A DNA stretch of 64,000 nucleotides. It comes from Inquilinus sp. Marseille-Q2685. Its GTDB lineage: Bacteria; Pseudomonadota; Alphaproteobacteria; DSM-16000; Inquilinaceae. Position 1 is the stretch's first letter, and the number at the start of each line of letters is the position of its first letter. A program made the position numbers and the translations under genes. Below are positions 20,035 through 28,013 of the stretch, one piece after another. The stretch spans positions 368,658 to 432,657 of the forward strand of contig NZ_CAKAKL010000004.1 of the NCBI RefSeq assembly GCF_916619195.1. Reading direction: 5' to 3'. The notes beneath the pieces are model-generated. The model was not told where the DNA came from. It ran no database searches and saw only the letters and a list, made by a program, of their open reading frames with translations.

Positions 20035-21303
20035 ATGCGCCGTATCGTCGTCACCGGAATGGGCGCGGTGTCGCCCCTGGCCAGCGGCGTCGAGGCCAGC
20101 TGGCGCCGGCTGCTGGCCGGCCGGTCGGGCCTGCGCCGCCTGCCGGAGGAGATGGTGCCGGACCTGGCCGCCAAGGTCGCCGGTGTGGTGCCGTCCATCG
20201 CCGAGGATCCCGAGGCCGGCTTCGACCCGGACGCGGCGGTGCCGCCGAAGGACCAGAAGAAGATGGACCGCTTCATCCAGTTCGCCATGGCGGCGGCGGA
20301 GGAGGCGGTGGCCCAGTCCGGCTGGCGGCCGGCGGACGATCGGGCGCGGCAGCGCACCGCCACTGTGATCGCCTCGGGCGTCGGCGGCTTCCCCTATATC
20401 GTCGAGACGGTGCGGACGGTCGACCAGAAGGGCGCGCGCCGGCTGTCGCCCTTCACCGTGCCGGCCTTCCTGGTCAACCTCGCCGCCGGCCAGGTCTCGA
20501 TCCGCCACGGCTTCAAGGGCCCGCTGGGCGCGCCGGTCACCGCCTGCGCCGCCGGGGTGCAGGGCATCGGCGACGCCGCCCGGATGATCCGCGCCGGCGA
20601 GGCGGACGTGGCGCTGTGCGGCGGCACCGAGGCCTGCATCGACCGGGTCAGCCTGGGCGGCTTCGCCGCGGCCCGGGCCCTGTCCACCGGCTTCACCGAG
20701 ACGCCGGAGCGCGCCTCCCGCCCCTTCGACCAGGCCCGCGATGGCTTCGTCATGGGCGAGGGCGCCGGCCTCATGGTGATCGAGGCGCTGGACCACGCCT
20801 TGGCCCGCGGCGCCCGGCCGATCGCGGAGCTGATCGGCTACGGCACCACCGCCGACGCCTATCACATGACCGCCGGGCCGGAGGACGGCGACGGCGCCCG
20901 CCGGGCCATGGAGATCGCGCTCGCCCAGGGCGGGATCAGCCCCGGCGACGTGCAGCACCTGAACGCCCACGCCACCTCCACCCCGGTCGGCGACAAGGGC
21001 GAGTTGGCGGCGATCAAGGCGCTGTTCGGCACCGGCGGCACGGTGGCGGTCAGCGCCACCAAATCGGCCACCGGCCACCTGCTGGGCGCCGCCGGCGGGC
21101 TGGAGGCGGTGTTCACCGTGCTGGCGCTGCGCGACCAGGTGATGCCGCCGACGCTGAACCTGGAGACCCCCGACCCGGACGCCGAGGGCATCGACTTGGT
21201 GGCGCTGCAGGCGCGCCCCGGCCGGATCGAGCACGCCCTGTCGAACGGCTTCGGCTTCGGCGGCGTCAACGCCAGCGTGCTGTTCCGCCGCTGGCAGGGG
21301 TGA
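20035..21303 (+). CDS. Beta-ketoacyl-ACP synthase II (FabF-like, second copy)
   Basis: A 422-residue condensing enzyme that elongates acyl-ACP with malonyl-ACP. The Cys-His-His triad is present: Cys171 in VTACAAGVQGIG, His in LNAHATSTPVGDKGE and His in SATKSATGHLLGAAGG. The frame begins RRIVVTGMGAVSPLASGV, and DQKKMDRFIQFAMAAA is typical of FabF. It is not in the main fab cluster (fabA-fabB-fabI is at 60-62.7 kb) and has no ACP gene beside it. Being cotranscribed with an HxlR regulator, it is probably a conditionally expressed paralogue, for instance for altered membrane lipids. GAGGAGACCC precedes the ATG. Confidence 0.92.
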   Translation: MRRIVVTGMGAVSPLASGVEASWRRLLAGRSGLRRLPEEMVPDLAAKVAGVVPSIAEDPEAGFDPDAAVPPKDQKKMDRFIQFAMAAAEEAVAQSGWRPADDRARQRTATVIASGVGGFPYIVETVRTVDQKGARRLSPFTVPAFLVNLAAGQVSIRHGFKGPLGAPVTACAAGVQGIGDAARMIRAGEADVALCGGTEACIDRVSLGGFAAARALSTGFTETPERASRPFDQARDGFVMGEGAGLMVIEALDHALARGARPIAELIGYGTTADAYHMTAGPEDGDGARRAMEIALAQGGISPGDVQHLNAHATSTPVGDKGELAAIKALFGTGGTVAVSATKSATGHLLGAAGGLEAVFTVLALRDQVMPPTLNLETPDPDAEGIDLVALQARPGRIEHALSNGFGFGGVNASVLFRRWQG

Positions 21304-21307
21304 TGCA

Positions 21308-21868
21308 TCAAACCGCCAGATCGTCCTCCGGAGCCGAATTGCCCGGCCGCCGCGGATCGTAGAGCACCGGGATCGGATCGCCGGGCGCCGGCCTCGGCCA
21401 CAGCTCACGCGGCTGGCCATACCCGTCATGCTCCACGCCCGCCGCGTCGCTGAAACGGTAGTGGACACGGACGCGGTGTTCTGAACGAAACCGGATGAGC
21501 CCCTTCGGCGCATTCGGCGAAACCTTGGCCGGGATCCAGGGCTCGGTCCGGATCACCTGACCGGCGACCCGGACGCCATGGCGGACGAGACGCCATCGGC
21601 GGAGCGTGGGCGGCCAGACATACCAGAGCACCGTGAGGGCCGACGCCAGGATGAGGGTAGCCACCGCCGCCCCGGATGCGCCCCATCTGCCGGGACGAGT
21701 GAGAACCGTCATCCACTCCGGCGCCCATGGCAACAGGGCGGATGCGAAGAGACCGCTGCCCAGCAGCAGCGCCAGGCCGAACGCCAAGCCGCTGTCCCAG
21801 GCGATCTGCCATGGGGTCTTCCTGCGCTTCGGACCGGATCCGTCGTTGGGATAAGGCACGGAGGACAT
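21308..21868 (-). CDS. DUF3592 membrane protein
   Basis: A 186-residue protein with two hydrophobic helices (LAFGLALLLGSGLFASALL and AAVATLILASALTVLWYVW) and a soluble C-terminal DUF3592-type beta domain: VRVAGQVIRTEPWIPAK, HRVRVHYRFSDAAGVEHDG and PGDPIPVLYDPRRPGNSAP. The last motif is the family hallmark. Function unknown. The ATG at 21868 is chosen; the frame is open further upstream without a family-like sequence. It converges on the FabF-like gene with 4 bases between stops. Confidence 0.8.
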   Translation of the reverse strand: MSSVPYPNDGSGPKRRKTPWQIAWDSGLAFGLALLLGSGLFASALLPWAPEWMTVLTRPGRWGASGAAVATLILASALTVLWYVWPPTLRRWRLVRHGVRVAGQVIRTEPWIPAKVSPNAPKGLIRFRSEHRVRVHYRFSDAAGVEHDGYGQPRELWPRPAPGDPIPVLYDPRRPGNSAPEDDLAV

Positions 21869-22094
21869 GGCGCCTGACCCTGATCTCGAAAAAAAGAGAC
21901 TATCGATCCGACTATGACGGTACAGCAGGCGGCCGCCAAGGGGCCGAGTGGCTCGAAACAAAATGTCACCAGCCGCGCACTGCCCACAACTCTGACATGA
22001 AATAGGTCAGTCTCGTTGACATAAATCCAGCCGCCATGGTTCGGTCGGGGAACGGCGCCGGGCAGCGCGCCGGCCCAGGAAGACCGAGGACACC

Positions 22095-23315
22095 ATGACC
22101 ATCGGCGAGACCCACTACGCCACCCGCGCCGCGAAGATGCGCGCCTCCGAGATCCGCGAGCTGCTGAAGCTGTTGGACCGGCCGGGCGTGATCTCCTTCG
22201 CCGGCGGCATCCCCGACCCGGCGCTGTTCCCGGCCGAGACCTTCCGCGCCGGCTACGAGGCCGCGCTCGCCGCCGGCGACACCGCGCTGCAATATTCTGT
22301 CAGCGAGGGCTATGCCCCGCTGCGGCAGTGGATCGCCCGGCACATGGGTTCGATCGGCGTGCCCTGCGGCATCGACAACATCGTGATCACCTCCGGCTCG
22401 CAGCAGGGGCTGGACTATCTCGGCAAGCTGTTCCTGTCGCCCGGCGACACCGCGCTGGTCGGCTGGCCGACCTATCTCGGCGCGCTGCAGGCCTTCAACC
22501 CCTACGAGCCGCGCTACGACCGGCTGGATCCGGCGCAGGGCAACGCCACGCCCGAATCCTACCGCGCGGCGGCCGGGGCGGCCGGCAGCCGGGTGCGGCT
22601 GGCCTATCTGACGCCGGATTTCGCCAATCCCTCGGGCGAGACGCTGAGCCTGGCGGCCCGCGAGCGCGCCTTGGCCCTGGCGGACGAGCTGGACATCCCG
22701 CTGATCGAGGATTCGGCCTATCAGGCGCTGCGCTACGACGGCGAGGACGTGCCGCCGCTGCTGGCGCTGGACGCGGCGGCCAAGGGCAGCATCGATCGCA
22801 GCCGCGTGATCCATTGCGGCAGCTTCTCCAAGACCCTGGCGCCGGGGCTGCGCATCGGCTGGATCTGCGCCGCGCGCGAGGTGGTGCAGAAGCTGGTGCT
22901 GACCAAGCAGGCGGCCGACCTGCACACACCCACCATCAACCAGATGGTGATGCACCACGCGGCCGAGCACGCCTATCCGGCCCAGGTGGCGAAGATCCGC
23001 ACCGCCTATCGCGACCGGCGCGATTGCATGCTGGCGGCGCTGGAGCGGCACATGCCGGCGGGGGTGAGCTGGACCCGGCCGGAGGGCGGCATGTTCATCT
23101 GGGTGACCCTGCCCGAGCATCTCGATGGCGCCGGGCTGCTGGCCCGGGCGGTGGAGCTGGGGGTCGCCTTCGTCCCCGGCCGCGCCTTCCACGCCGACGG
23201 CAGCCACGGCAACACGCTGCGCCTGTCCTTCTCCCTGGCCGACGCCGCGGCGATCGAGGAGGGCATCGCCCGGCTGGGCCGCCTGATCGCCGGCGCGGCG
23301 AAGGCGGCGGCCTGA
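22095..23315 (+). CDS. PLP-dependent aminotransferase (2-aminoadipate-type)
   Basis: A 406-residue fold-type I aminotransferase without a DNA-binding domain. Markers are ISFAGGIPDPALFPAETF, LQYSVSEGYAPLRQWIA, the block SGSQQGLDYLGKLFLSPGD, the PLP lysine in HCGSFSKTLAPGLRIGW and RLSFSLADAAAIEEGIARLG near the end. The pattern matches 2-aminoadipate/multisubstrate transaminases of the LysN or KAT type; the exact substrate cannot be read from sequence. It is monocistronic. The upstream region contains two TGACAT repeats (21993 and 22017) and TTGACA at 22016 but no clear -10 box. Confidence 0.9.
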   Translation: MTIGETHYATRAAKMRASEIRELLKLLDRPGVISFAGGIPDPALFPAETFRAGYEAALAAGDTALQYSVSEGYAPLRQWIARHMGSIGVPCGIDNIVITSGSQQGLDYLGKLFLSPGDTALVGWPTYLGALQAFNPYEPRYDRLDPAQGNATPESYRAAAGAAGSRVRLAYLTPDFANPSGETLSLAARERALALADELDIPLIEDSAYQALRYDGEDVPPLLALDAAAKGSIDRSRVIHCGSFSKTLAPGLRIGWICAAREVVQKLVLTKQAADLHTPTINQMVMHHAAEHAYPAQVAKIRTAYRDRRDCMLAALERHMPAGVSWTRPEGGMFIWVTLPEHLDGAGLLARAVELGVAFVPGRAFHADGSHGNTLRLSFSLADAAAIEEGIARLGRLIAGAAKAAA

Positions 23316-23319
23316 GGCC

Positions 23320-23988
23320 TCAGTACAGCCCCGGCACCAGCCGCCAGGTGCGGCCGCGATAGGCCTCGTACTCCGCGCCGAACTGGTCGGCCAGCAGCCG
23401 CTCCTCGGCCCGGATGCGGGCCAGGAGCGGCAGCAGGTTGAGCAGCGCCAGGATCATACCGATGCCGGAGCGGAAGGCCAGCCCCCAGCCCAGCGCGCCG
23501 ACCAGCAGCCCGAGATAGCTGGGGTGACGGATCACGCCGTAGATGCCGGTCGTGACCAGTTCGTGTCCCGGCTGGATCGCCACCAGCCCGCTGAACCGCC
23601 GGCCGAGCACGAAGACCGGCCAGAGCCGCAACGCGCCGCCGAGCGCGAAGAGGGCGACGCCGAGCCAGCGCACCGTGTCGCCGTCGAGCGTCCACAGCTC
23701 CGTCCGATCGGTCCAGGCCGGCACATAGGCGCCGAGCAGCCCGAGCACGGTGAAGGCCGCCAGCACCCAGCGATTGCCGCGGTCCTCACGCTCGCCGGGG
23801 CTGATGTTGCCGCCGCTGAACAGGCTCGCGGCCGTCAGCGCCACGGTGATCGCCGCCACGGCGGTGCGGGCCGGATGGGCGAAGAAGGCGGCGAGCCCGC
23901 CCCAGCCGAGCACGGCCAGGCCGAGATAGACCAGGGTGCCGAGGACGGCGAACAGCGCCATCCGCGGCGAAGGCGTCGATTGATCCAT
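23320..23988 (-). CDS. Isoprenylcysteine carboxyl methyltransferase-like membrane protein
   Basis: A 222-residue protein with about five membrane helices. The C-terminal half has the ICMT/PEMT-like pattern: HELVTTGIYGVIRHPSYLGL (substrate/SAM site with R-H-P), then an EERLLADQFGAEYEAYRGRT motif that closes the SAM pocket. Such bacterial proteins probably methylate a small hydrophobic or lipid substrate; the target is unknown. The start is an ATG at 23988 (MDQSTPSPRMALF). The gene converges with the aminotransferase gene, with 4 bases between stops. Confidence 0.85.
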   Translation of the reverse strand: MDQSTPSPRMALFAVLGTLVYLGLAVLGWGGLAAFFAHPARTAVAAITVALTAASLFSGGNISPGEREDRGNRWVLAAFTVLGLLGAYVPAWTDRTELWTLDGDTVRWLGVALFALGGALRLWPVFVLGRRFSGLVAIQPGHELVTTGIYGVIRHPSYLGLLVGALGWGLAFRSGIGMILALLNLLPLLARIRAEERLLADQFGAEYEAYRGRTWRLVPGLY

Positions 23989-24060
23989 CCGGCGGCTCCC
24001 GGGATCATGGATCCCCAGGACACAATGCCGGACGGACGGCCGTGTTCCTTCCGGGCCGGA

Positions 24061-24312
24061 TCAGGCGTCCGGGGTGTCGTCCCGGAAATAGGGCTCCACC
24101 GTGCCGGTCTTCTTCACCGTCAGCGGGTTGCCGCGGCGGTCCAGCGCCTTGCCCATCGACAGCAGGACCCAGCCCTCGCTGACGCAGTACTCCTCGACAT
24201 TGGTACGCTCGGAACCGTTGAATCGCACCCCGACGCCGCGGCGCAGCGCGGCCTCGTCGAAATGCGGGCTGTTCGGGTTGACCGACAGGCGGTCGGGCGG
24301 GGTGTCGGCCAT
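24061..24312 (-). CDS. DUF3297 family protein
   Basis: An 83-residue cytoplasmic protein of the DUF3297 family. It opens MADTPPDRLSVNPNSPHFDE, then has GVGVRFNGSERTNVEEYCVS and a KTGTVEPYFRD tail. The family is small and of unknown function. It lies on its own, divergent from the lactonase gene with a gap of 112 bases. Confidence 0.85.
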   Translation of the reverse strand: MADTPPDRLSVNPNSPHFDEAALRRGVGVRFNGSERTNVEEYCVSEGWVLLSMGKALDRRGNPLTVKKTGTVEPYFRDDTPDA

Positions 24313-24424
24313 CGCATGGCTCCCGGCAGTGGCGGCGGATGGCGGGTGATAGCCGCGCGCGGCGGCGCTGACAATGCGCGAGACGGATGCTATCGGGTCC
24401 TCAAAACCGACGACGGGGTGGGCG

Positions 24425-25525
24425 ATGCTGTTCCATGTCTGCAGCTACACGGGCGCGTCCGGCAACGGCGAGGGCATCACCCTGGCCCGGCTGGACCCGG
24501 AATCGGGCCGGCTGGAAGCGCTGGGCAGCGTCCCCGGCCCCAGCCCCTCCTGGCTGGCCTTCGCCCCGGACGGGCGGCACGCCTATGCCGTCAACGAGAT
24601 CGACGACTTCGAGGGCACGGCCCAGGGCGCCTGCACCGCCTACCGGGTCGACCGCGACAGCGGCGCCCTGGCGGCACTGAACACCGTCGGCTCCTGCGGC
24701 ACTATTCCGGCGCATTGCAGCGTCCATCCCGGCGGCCGGCACCTGCTGGTGGCGAATTACGGCGACGGCCGGCTGGCGGTGCTGCCGATCGCGGCGGACG
24801 GATCGCTGGGCACCGCCAGCGACGTGCAGGCGCCTGAAGGCCCGGTCGGCGCCGGCCGGGCCGAGGCCGGCCCGCCCGGCAGCTTCGCCGTCAGCGGCCA
24901 TGACGGCCCGCACGCCCATATCATCGAGACCGCGGGCCGCTTCGTGCTGAGCACCGATCTCGGCCAGGACCGGGTCTATGTCTGGACCCTCGACGAGGCC
25001 GCCGGCGCGCTGCGCCCGGCCGACCCGCCCTTCTTTCCGACCGCCTCGGCCGGGGCCGGGCCGCGGCACCTGGCTTTCCACCCGAACGGCCGCGTGCTCT
25101 ACACCACCTATGAGGAGGCGTCGCAGCTGGCCGTACACGACTGGGACCCGGCGACCGGCCGCGCCTCGCTGCTGCAGCAGGTCGGCTCGCTGCCGCCGGG
25201 CTTCGCCGGTTCCAGCTTCGCCTCGGCGCTGGCGGTCAGCCGCGACGGCCGCTTCCTCTATTCCGGCAACCGGCTGCACAACAGCATCGCCATCTTCGCC
25301 GTCGAGCCCGCCGGCACGCTGCGCTGGCTAGACGCGGAATGGACCCGCGGCGACTACCCGAACCATGTGGCGCTGGACCCGACCGGGCAGTTCCTGTTCG
25401 CCTGCAACCGGCGCAGCGACAACGTCACCCTGTTCCGGGTCGACCCGGAGTCCGGCCGCCTGGCCTTCACCGGCCGCTACCTGCCGATCGGCAGCCCGAA
25501 CATGGTGGCGTTCCTGCCGGGGTGA
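24425..25525 (+). CDS. Lactonase-family beta-propeller protein (6-phosphogluconolactonase-like)
   Basis: A 366-residue seven-bladed propeller of the YbhE/Pgl lactonase family. Repeated motifs are YTGASGNGEGITLARLDPES, PSWLAFAPDGRHAYAVNE, CSVHPGGRHLLVANYGDG, GPRHLAFHPNGRVLYTTYE and PNMVAFLPG at the end. It may hydrolyse 6-phosphogluconolactone, or another lactone; in many alphaproteobacteria the unrelated Pgl/DevB does that job, so the role is unsettled. No signal peptide. Start ATG 24425 (MLFHVCSYTG). It ends in a bipartite palindrome. Confidence 0.85.
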   Translation: MLFHVCSYTGASGNGEGITLARLDPESGRLEALGSVPGPSPSWLAFAPDGRHAYAVNEIDDFEGTAQGACTAYRVDRDSGALAALNTVGSCGTIPAHCSVHPGGRHLLVANYGDGRLAVLPIAADGSLGTASDVQAPEGPVGAGRAEAGPPGSFAVSGHDGPHAHIIETAGRFVLSTDLGQDRVYVWTLDEAAGALRPADPPFFPTASAGAGPRHLAFHPNGRVLYTTYEEASQLAVHDWDPATGRASLLQQVGSLPPGFAGSSFASALAVSRDGRFLYSGNRLHNSIAIFAVEPAGTLRWLDAEWTRGDYPNHVALDPTGQFLFACNRRSDNVTLFRVDPESGRLAFTGRYLPIGSPNMVAFLPG

Positions 25526-25548
25526 GGGCTGGCGATCCGTGGAAGATC

Positions 25549-25631
25549 GTCATTGCGAGCGCAGCGAAGCAATCCACGGGCCGGTGCGAGCTGCCCTGGA
25601 TTGCTTCGTCGGCTCGCCTCCTCGCAATGAC
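25549..25631. repeat. Bipartite palindromic repeat, family member A2
   Basis: Outer arms GTCATTGCGAG (25549-25559) and CTCGCAATGAC (25621-25631); inner arms GCGAAGCAATCCA and TGGATTGCTTCG. The four ATTGC/GCAAT sites match copy A1. It lies between the convergent lactonase and SDR genes, so it can act as a bidirectional hairpin. Confidence 0.9.
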
Positions 25632-25643
25632 CGAGCGCGAGAC

Positions 25644-26417
25644 CTACCCCCGATACACCGGCGCCCCATAGGGCGAGCCGGTGCCGCCGCCGTCGACGAA
25701 GAGCTCGGCCGACTGCACGTTGCTGGACTCGTCCGAGGCCAGGAACAGCACCGCCTTGGCCACCTCCTCCGGCTTGCCCATGCGACCCAGCGGGATGCCG
25801 CGGCTGAGCTGCTGGTCGAGCGCCGCGCGGGCCTCCGGCGTCGGCGCCATGGCGGCCCAGATGTCGGTGTCGGTGGCGCCGGGCGACACGACGTTCACCC
25901 GGATCCGGCGGGGCGACAGCTCCGACGCCAGCACCCGGCTCATCGAGCGCACGCCGCCCTTGGCCGCGGCATAGGCCGACCAGCCGGGCACGCCGTAGAC
26001 GCTGTGCACCGACCCGTTGAGGATGATCGAGGCGCCGTCCTTCAGATGCGGCAGCGCCGCCTGCACGGTCAGGAACACGCCGGTCAGGTTGGTGCGGAGG
26101 ATCTGCTCGAACTGCTCCAGCGCGGTCTGGCCCAGCGGCGTGGCGCCGCCGATGCCGGCATTGGCGAACACGATGTCGAGCGGCCCGAAGCGCCGCGCCG
26201 CCTCGGCCGCCGCGCGCTCCATCGCCGCAGCGTCGCCGGCGTCGGCCTGCAGCGCCAGCACCGCGTCGCCCAGCTCGCGCGCCGCCGCGTCCAGCGTCTC
26301 GCGGTTGCGGCCGGTGATCGCCACCTTCGCGCCCTCGGCCACGAACAGCCGGGCCGTCGCCAGGCCAATGCCGGCGTTCCCGCCGGTGATCAGCGCGACC
26401 TTGTCCTGCAATCTCAT
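25644..26417 (-). CDS. SDR family oxidoreductase
   Basis: A 257-residue classical short-chain dehydrogenase. The NAD(P) site is ALITGGNAGIGLATARLF; the Arg after the second strand (AITGRN) hints at NADP use. The NAG motif is in VFANAGIGG, and the Ser-Tyr-Lys triad is in LNGSVHSVYGVPGWSAYAAAK, with the tyrosine in SAYAAAK. The C-terminus ends in VDGGGTGSPYGAPVYRG. The substrate is unknown. It starts at ATG 26417. A 14-base perfect palindrome lies 88 bases upstream and may be the operator. Confidence 0.92.
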   Translation of the reverse strand: MRLQDKVALITGGNAGIGLATARLFVAEGAKVAITGRNRETLDAAARELGDAVLALQADAGDAAAMERAAAEAARRFGPLDIVFANAGIGGATPLGQTALEQFEQILRTNLTGVFLTVQAALPHLKDGASIILNGSVHSVYGVPGWSAYAAAKGGVRSMSRVLASELSPRRIRVNVVSPGATDTDIWAAMAPTPEARAALDQQLSRGIPLGRMGKPEEVAKAVLFLASDESSNVQSAELFVDGGGTGSPYGAPVYRG

Positions 26418-26504
26418 CTCGGTCTCCTGCGCCCCGATCGGGCGGCGATTGCGATGGGCTGCCGGTTCCTCCGGCGGCCTGTGGATGACGATCTCAGCTT
26501 TTAA

Positions 26505-26518
26505 ATGATGATCATCAT
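26505..26518. promoter_or_regulatory. 14-base perfect palindrome upstream of the SDR gene
   Basis: ATGATGATCATCAT is a perfect palindrome in a GC-rich genome and so unlikely by chance at this place. It lies between the SDR gene (start 26417, minus) and the small membrane protein gene (start 26575, plus), 88 and 57 bases away. It is probably an operator; the regulator is not identified. Confidence 0.55.
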
Positions 26519-26574
26519 CTGATCCGCAGATGGGTACCCTGGCGGCACTTGTCAATCGCGGGCGGAGAGGCGCC

Positions 26575-26895
26575 ATGACCGATGCGGAGATCTTCGCCCT
26601 GGGCTGCCTCGGCGGCGCGCTGCCGGACGTGCTGCGGCTGATCAAGGGCCGGCACGACGGCGCGCCGGAGTTCCTGCGCGACTGGTTCTTCTGGCTGATG
26701 TTCGCCGGCCTGGTCGGGCTCGGCGGCCTGGCTGCGCTGCTCGGCCAGGCCGACGAGGCGAAGGAGGCGGTGGCCTTCGGTTTCACCGCGCCGGAGGTCG
26801 TCTCCCGCGCCTTCGGCGGCAGCCGGGCCGAGCTGCTGTCACGCCCGGTCGGCCCCGGGTTGCTGAAGCGTCTGCGCTGGTGGTGGGCGATCTGA
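26575..26895 (+). CDS. Small membrane protein, function unknown
   Basis: A 106-residue protein with a likely membrane helix (FFWLMFAGLVGLGGLAALLG), preceded by a hydrophobic N-terminus (MTDAEIFALGCLGGALPDVLRLI) and followed by a short soluble tail. I do not recognise a family. GGAGAGG lies just before the ATG at 26575. Its last 57 bases overlap the 3' end of the convergent LuxR gene on the other strand, which is odd but both frames are well supported. Confidence 0.6.
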   Translation: MTDAEIFALGCLGGALPDVLRLIKGRHDGAPEFLRDWFFWLMFAGLVGLGGLAALLGQADEAKEAVAFGFTAPEVVSRAFGGSRAELLSRPVGPGLLKRLRWWWAI

Positions 26896-27858
26896 GGCCT
26901 GCGCCCGGCCCTGCAGCACCGCACCGGCCAGCTCGGCGCGGGAGCGGATGCCGAGCTTCTCGTAGATTGCCTGGATCTGGTTGCGGATGGTGGCGGGCGC
27001 CGATCCCAGCGCCTGCGCCGCCTGCTTGTGCGTCGCCCCGGCGGCGAGCAGCAGCGCCACCTCGCGCTCGCGCCGGGTCAGGCGGTCGAGATCGGCGATC
27101 GCGTTCAGCTTCAGCTGCATCAGCCCGCCCGCGTCGTCGCGCTCGCAGTGGACGACGATGCCCTCGCTCTTCAGCGTGACGGTCCCGGGACGCTGCAGCA
27201 GCCCGCGCGGCGGGCCCGGCAGCCGCTCCCCCGCCCAGCCCGGCCGGACGGATTTCAGCAGCCCCTCCGAGGCCTCGAGCCCGAGATGGGCGAAGCCGGA
27301 GGGGTCGACCGGCAGGGCGGCCCGGTCGGCGGCGGCCTCCCGCCGCTGCGACGCCTGCACGGCCAGGAAGATGTGGTCGACCGCGCCCTGCAGGAAGTGC
27401 AGGTCGTCGTCGTCCCACTCGGCGGCGTCGCCGCGATAGATCGAGGCGAAGAAGACCGTGGTCCGGTTCGGCCGGCTGTGCATCGCGCTGGCCCATTTCC
27501 GGATCCGGTAGCGCTCCGCCAGCTCGATCATCCCGTCGGTCTGCACCGGCTGGCCGCGGTCGTAGGTCCTGACCCCGCCGGGGGTCTCGCGCAGGCTGCG
27601 GGCCACGAGGTCCTGGTTCTCGATCGTCGCCCAGAAGCGGGCGAAGTCGCCGGGCAGGTCCAGGGTGGAGGAGGCCTGCACGATGGTCCGGCCCGGCTCG
27701 AACCGCGCCCAGCCGTACCAGGCGCAGTCGAAGCCGAGGATCGCGCGCAGCCGGTCGAAGCCCCAGGCCGGGAGGCTGCCGTCGCCCTCGCGGCCGATCC
27801 TGTGCAGGTCGGTCACGAACTGGGAGAACTGGGGCAGCTTCGAGGTCACGCGCGCCAT
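26839..27858 (-). CDS. LuxR-family transcriptional regulator
   Basis: A 339-residue regulator with a C-terminal LuxR helix-turn-helix: LTRREREVALLLAAGATHKQ, then AQALGSAPATIRNQIQ and YEKLGIRSRAEL. The N-terminal ~200 residues form an unknown sensing domain (SLPAWGFDRLRAILGFDCAW at about residue 28 and QGAVDHIFLAVQASQRREA near 170). It is divergent from the deacetylase gene and shares a 155-base intergenic region containing an inverted repeat, so it probably controls that operon. No response-regulator aspartate domain is seen; the trigger may be a small molecule. Confidence 0.85.
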   Translation of the reverse strand: MARVTSKLPQFSQFVTDLHRIGREGDGSLPAWGFDRLRAILGFDCAWYGWARFEPGRTIVQASSTLDLPGDFARFWATIENQDLVARSLRETPGGVRTYDRGQPVQTDGMIELAERYRIRKWASAMHSRPNRTTVFFASIYRGDAAEWDDDDLHFLQGAVDHIFLAVQASQRREAAADRAALPVDPSGFAHLGLEASEGLLKSVRPGWAGERLPGPPRGLLQRPGTVTLKSEGIVVHCERDDAGGLMQLKLNAIADLDRLTRREREVALLLAAGATHKQAAQALGSAPATIRNQIQAIYEKLGIRSRAELAGAVLQGRAQASDRPPPAQTLQQPGADRA

Positions 27859-27940
27859 CCCGGGCTGTCTCCCGGAACGCTAGCGTCGCCGCGACGGCCC
27901 GGCAAGCGGCCGGGAACGCCCTCGGACGGCGCCCGCCATA

Positions 27941-27952
27941 GTGCATCTGCAC
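27941..27952. promoter_or_regulatory. Inverted repeat between LuxR and deacetylase genes
   Basis: GTGCA (27941-27945), TC, TGCAC (27948-27952), a perfect inverted repeat in the divergent intergenic region, 61 bases before the deacetylase ATG and 82 bases before the LuxR start. It is a candidate binding site for the LuxR regulator; short, so only moderately convincing. Confidence 0.45.
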
Positions 27953-28013
27953 CATTCTGGACCGCAGCCCGGCGGCTAGAGTCGATCGACATCCAACAGG
28001 GAGGAGCCGAGGA

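Noticed and set aside
20035..21303. The FabF-like gene as part of a polyketide cluster
   Set aside because: No ACP, acyltransferase or ketoreductase domain lies next to it; the neighbours are a regulator and a DUF3592 gene.
22016..22044. A TTGACA promoter before the aminotransferase gene
   Set aside because: A perfect -35 box is present, but no acceptable -10 box lies 16-18 bases further on.
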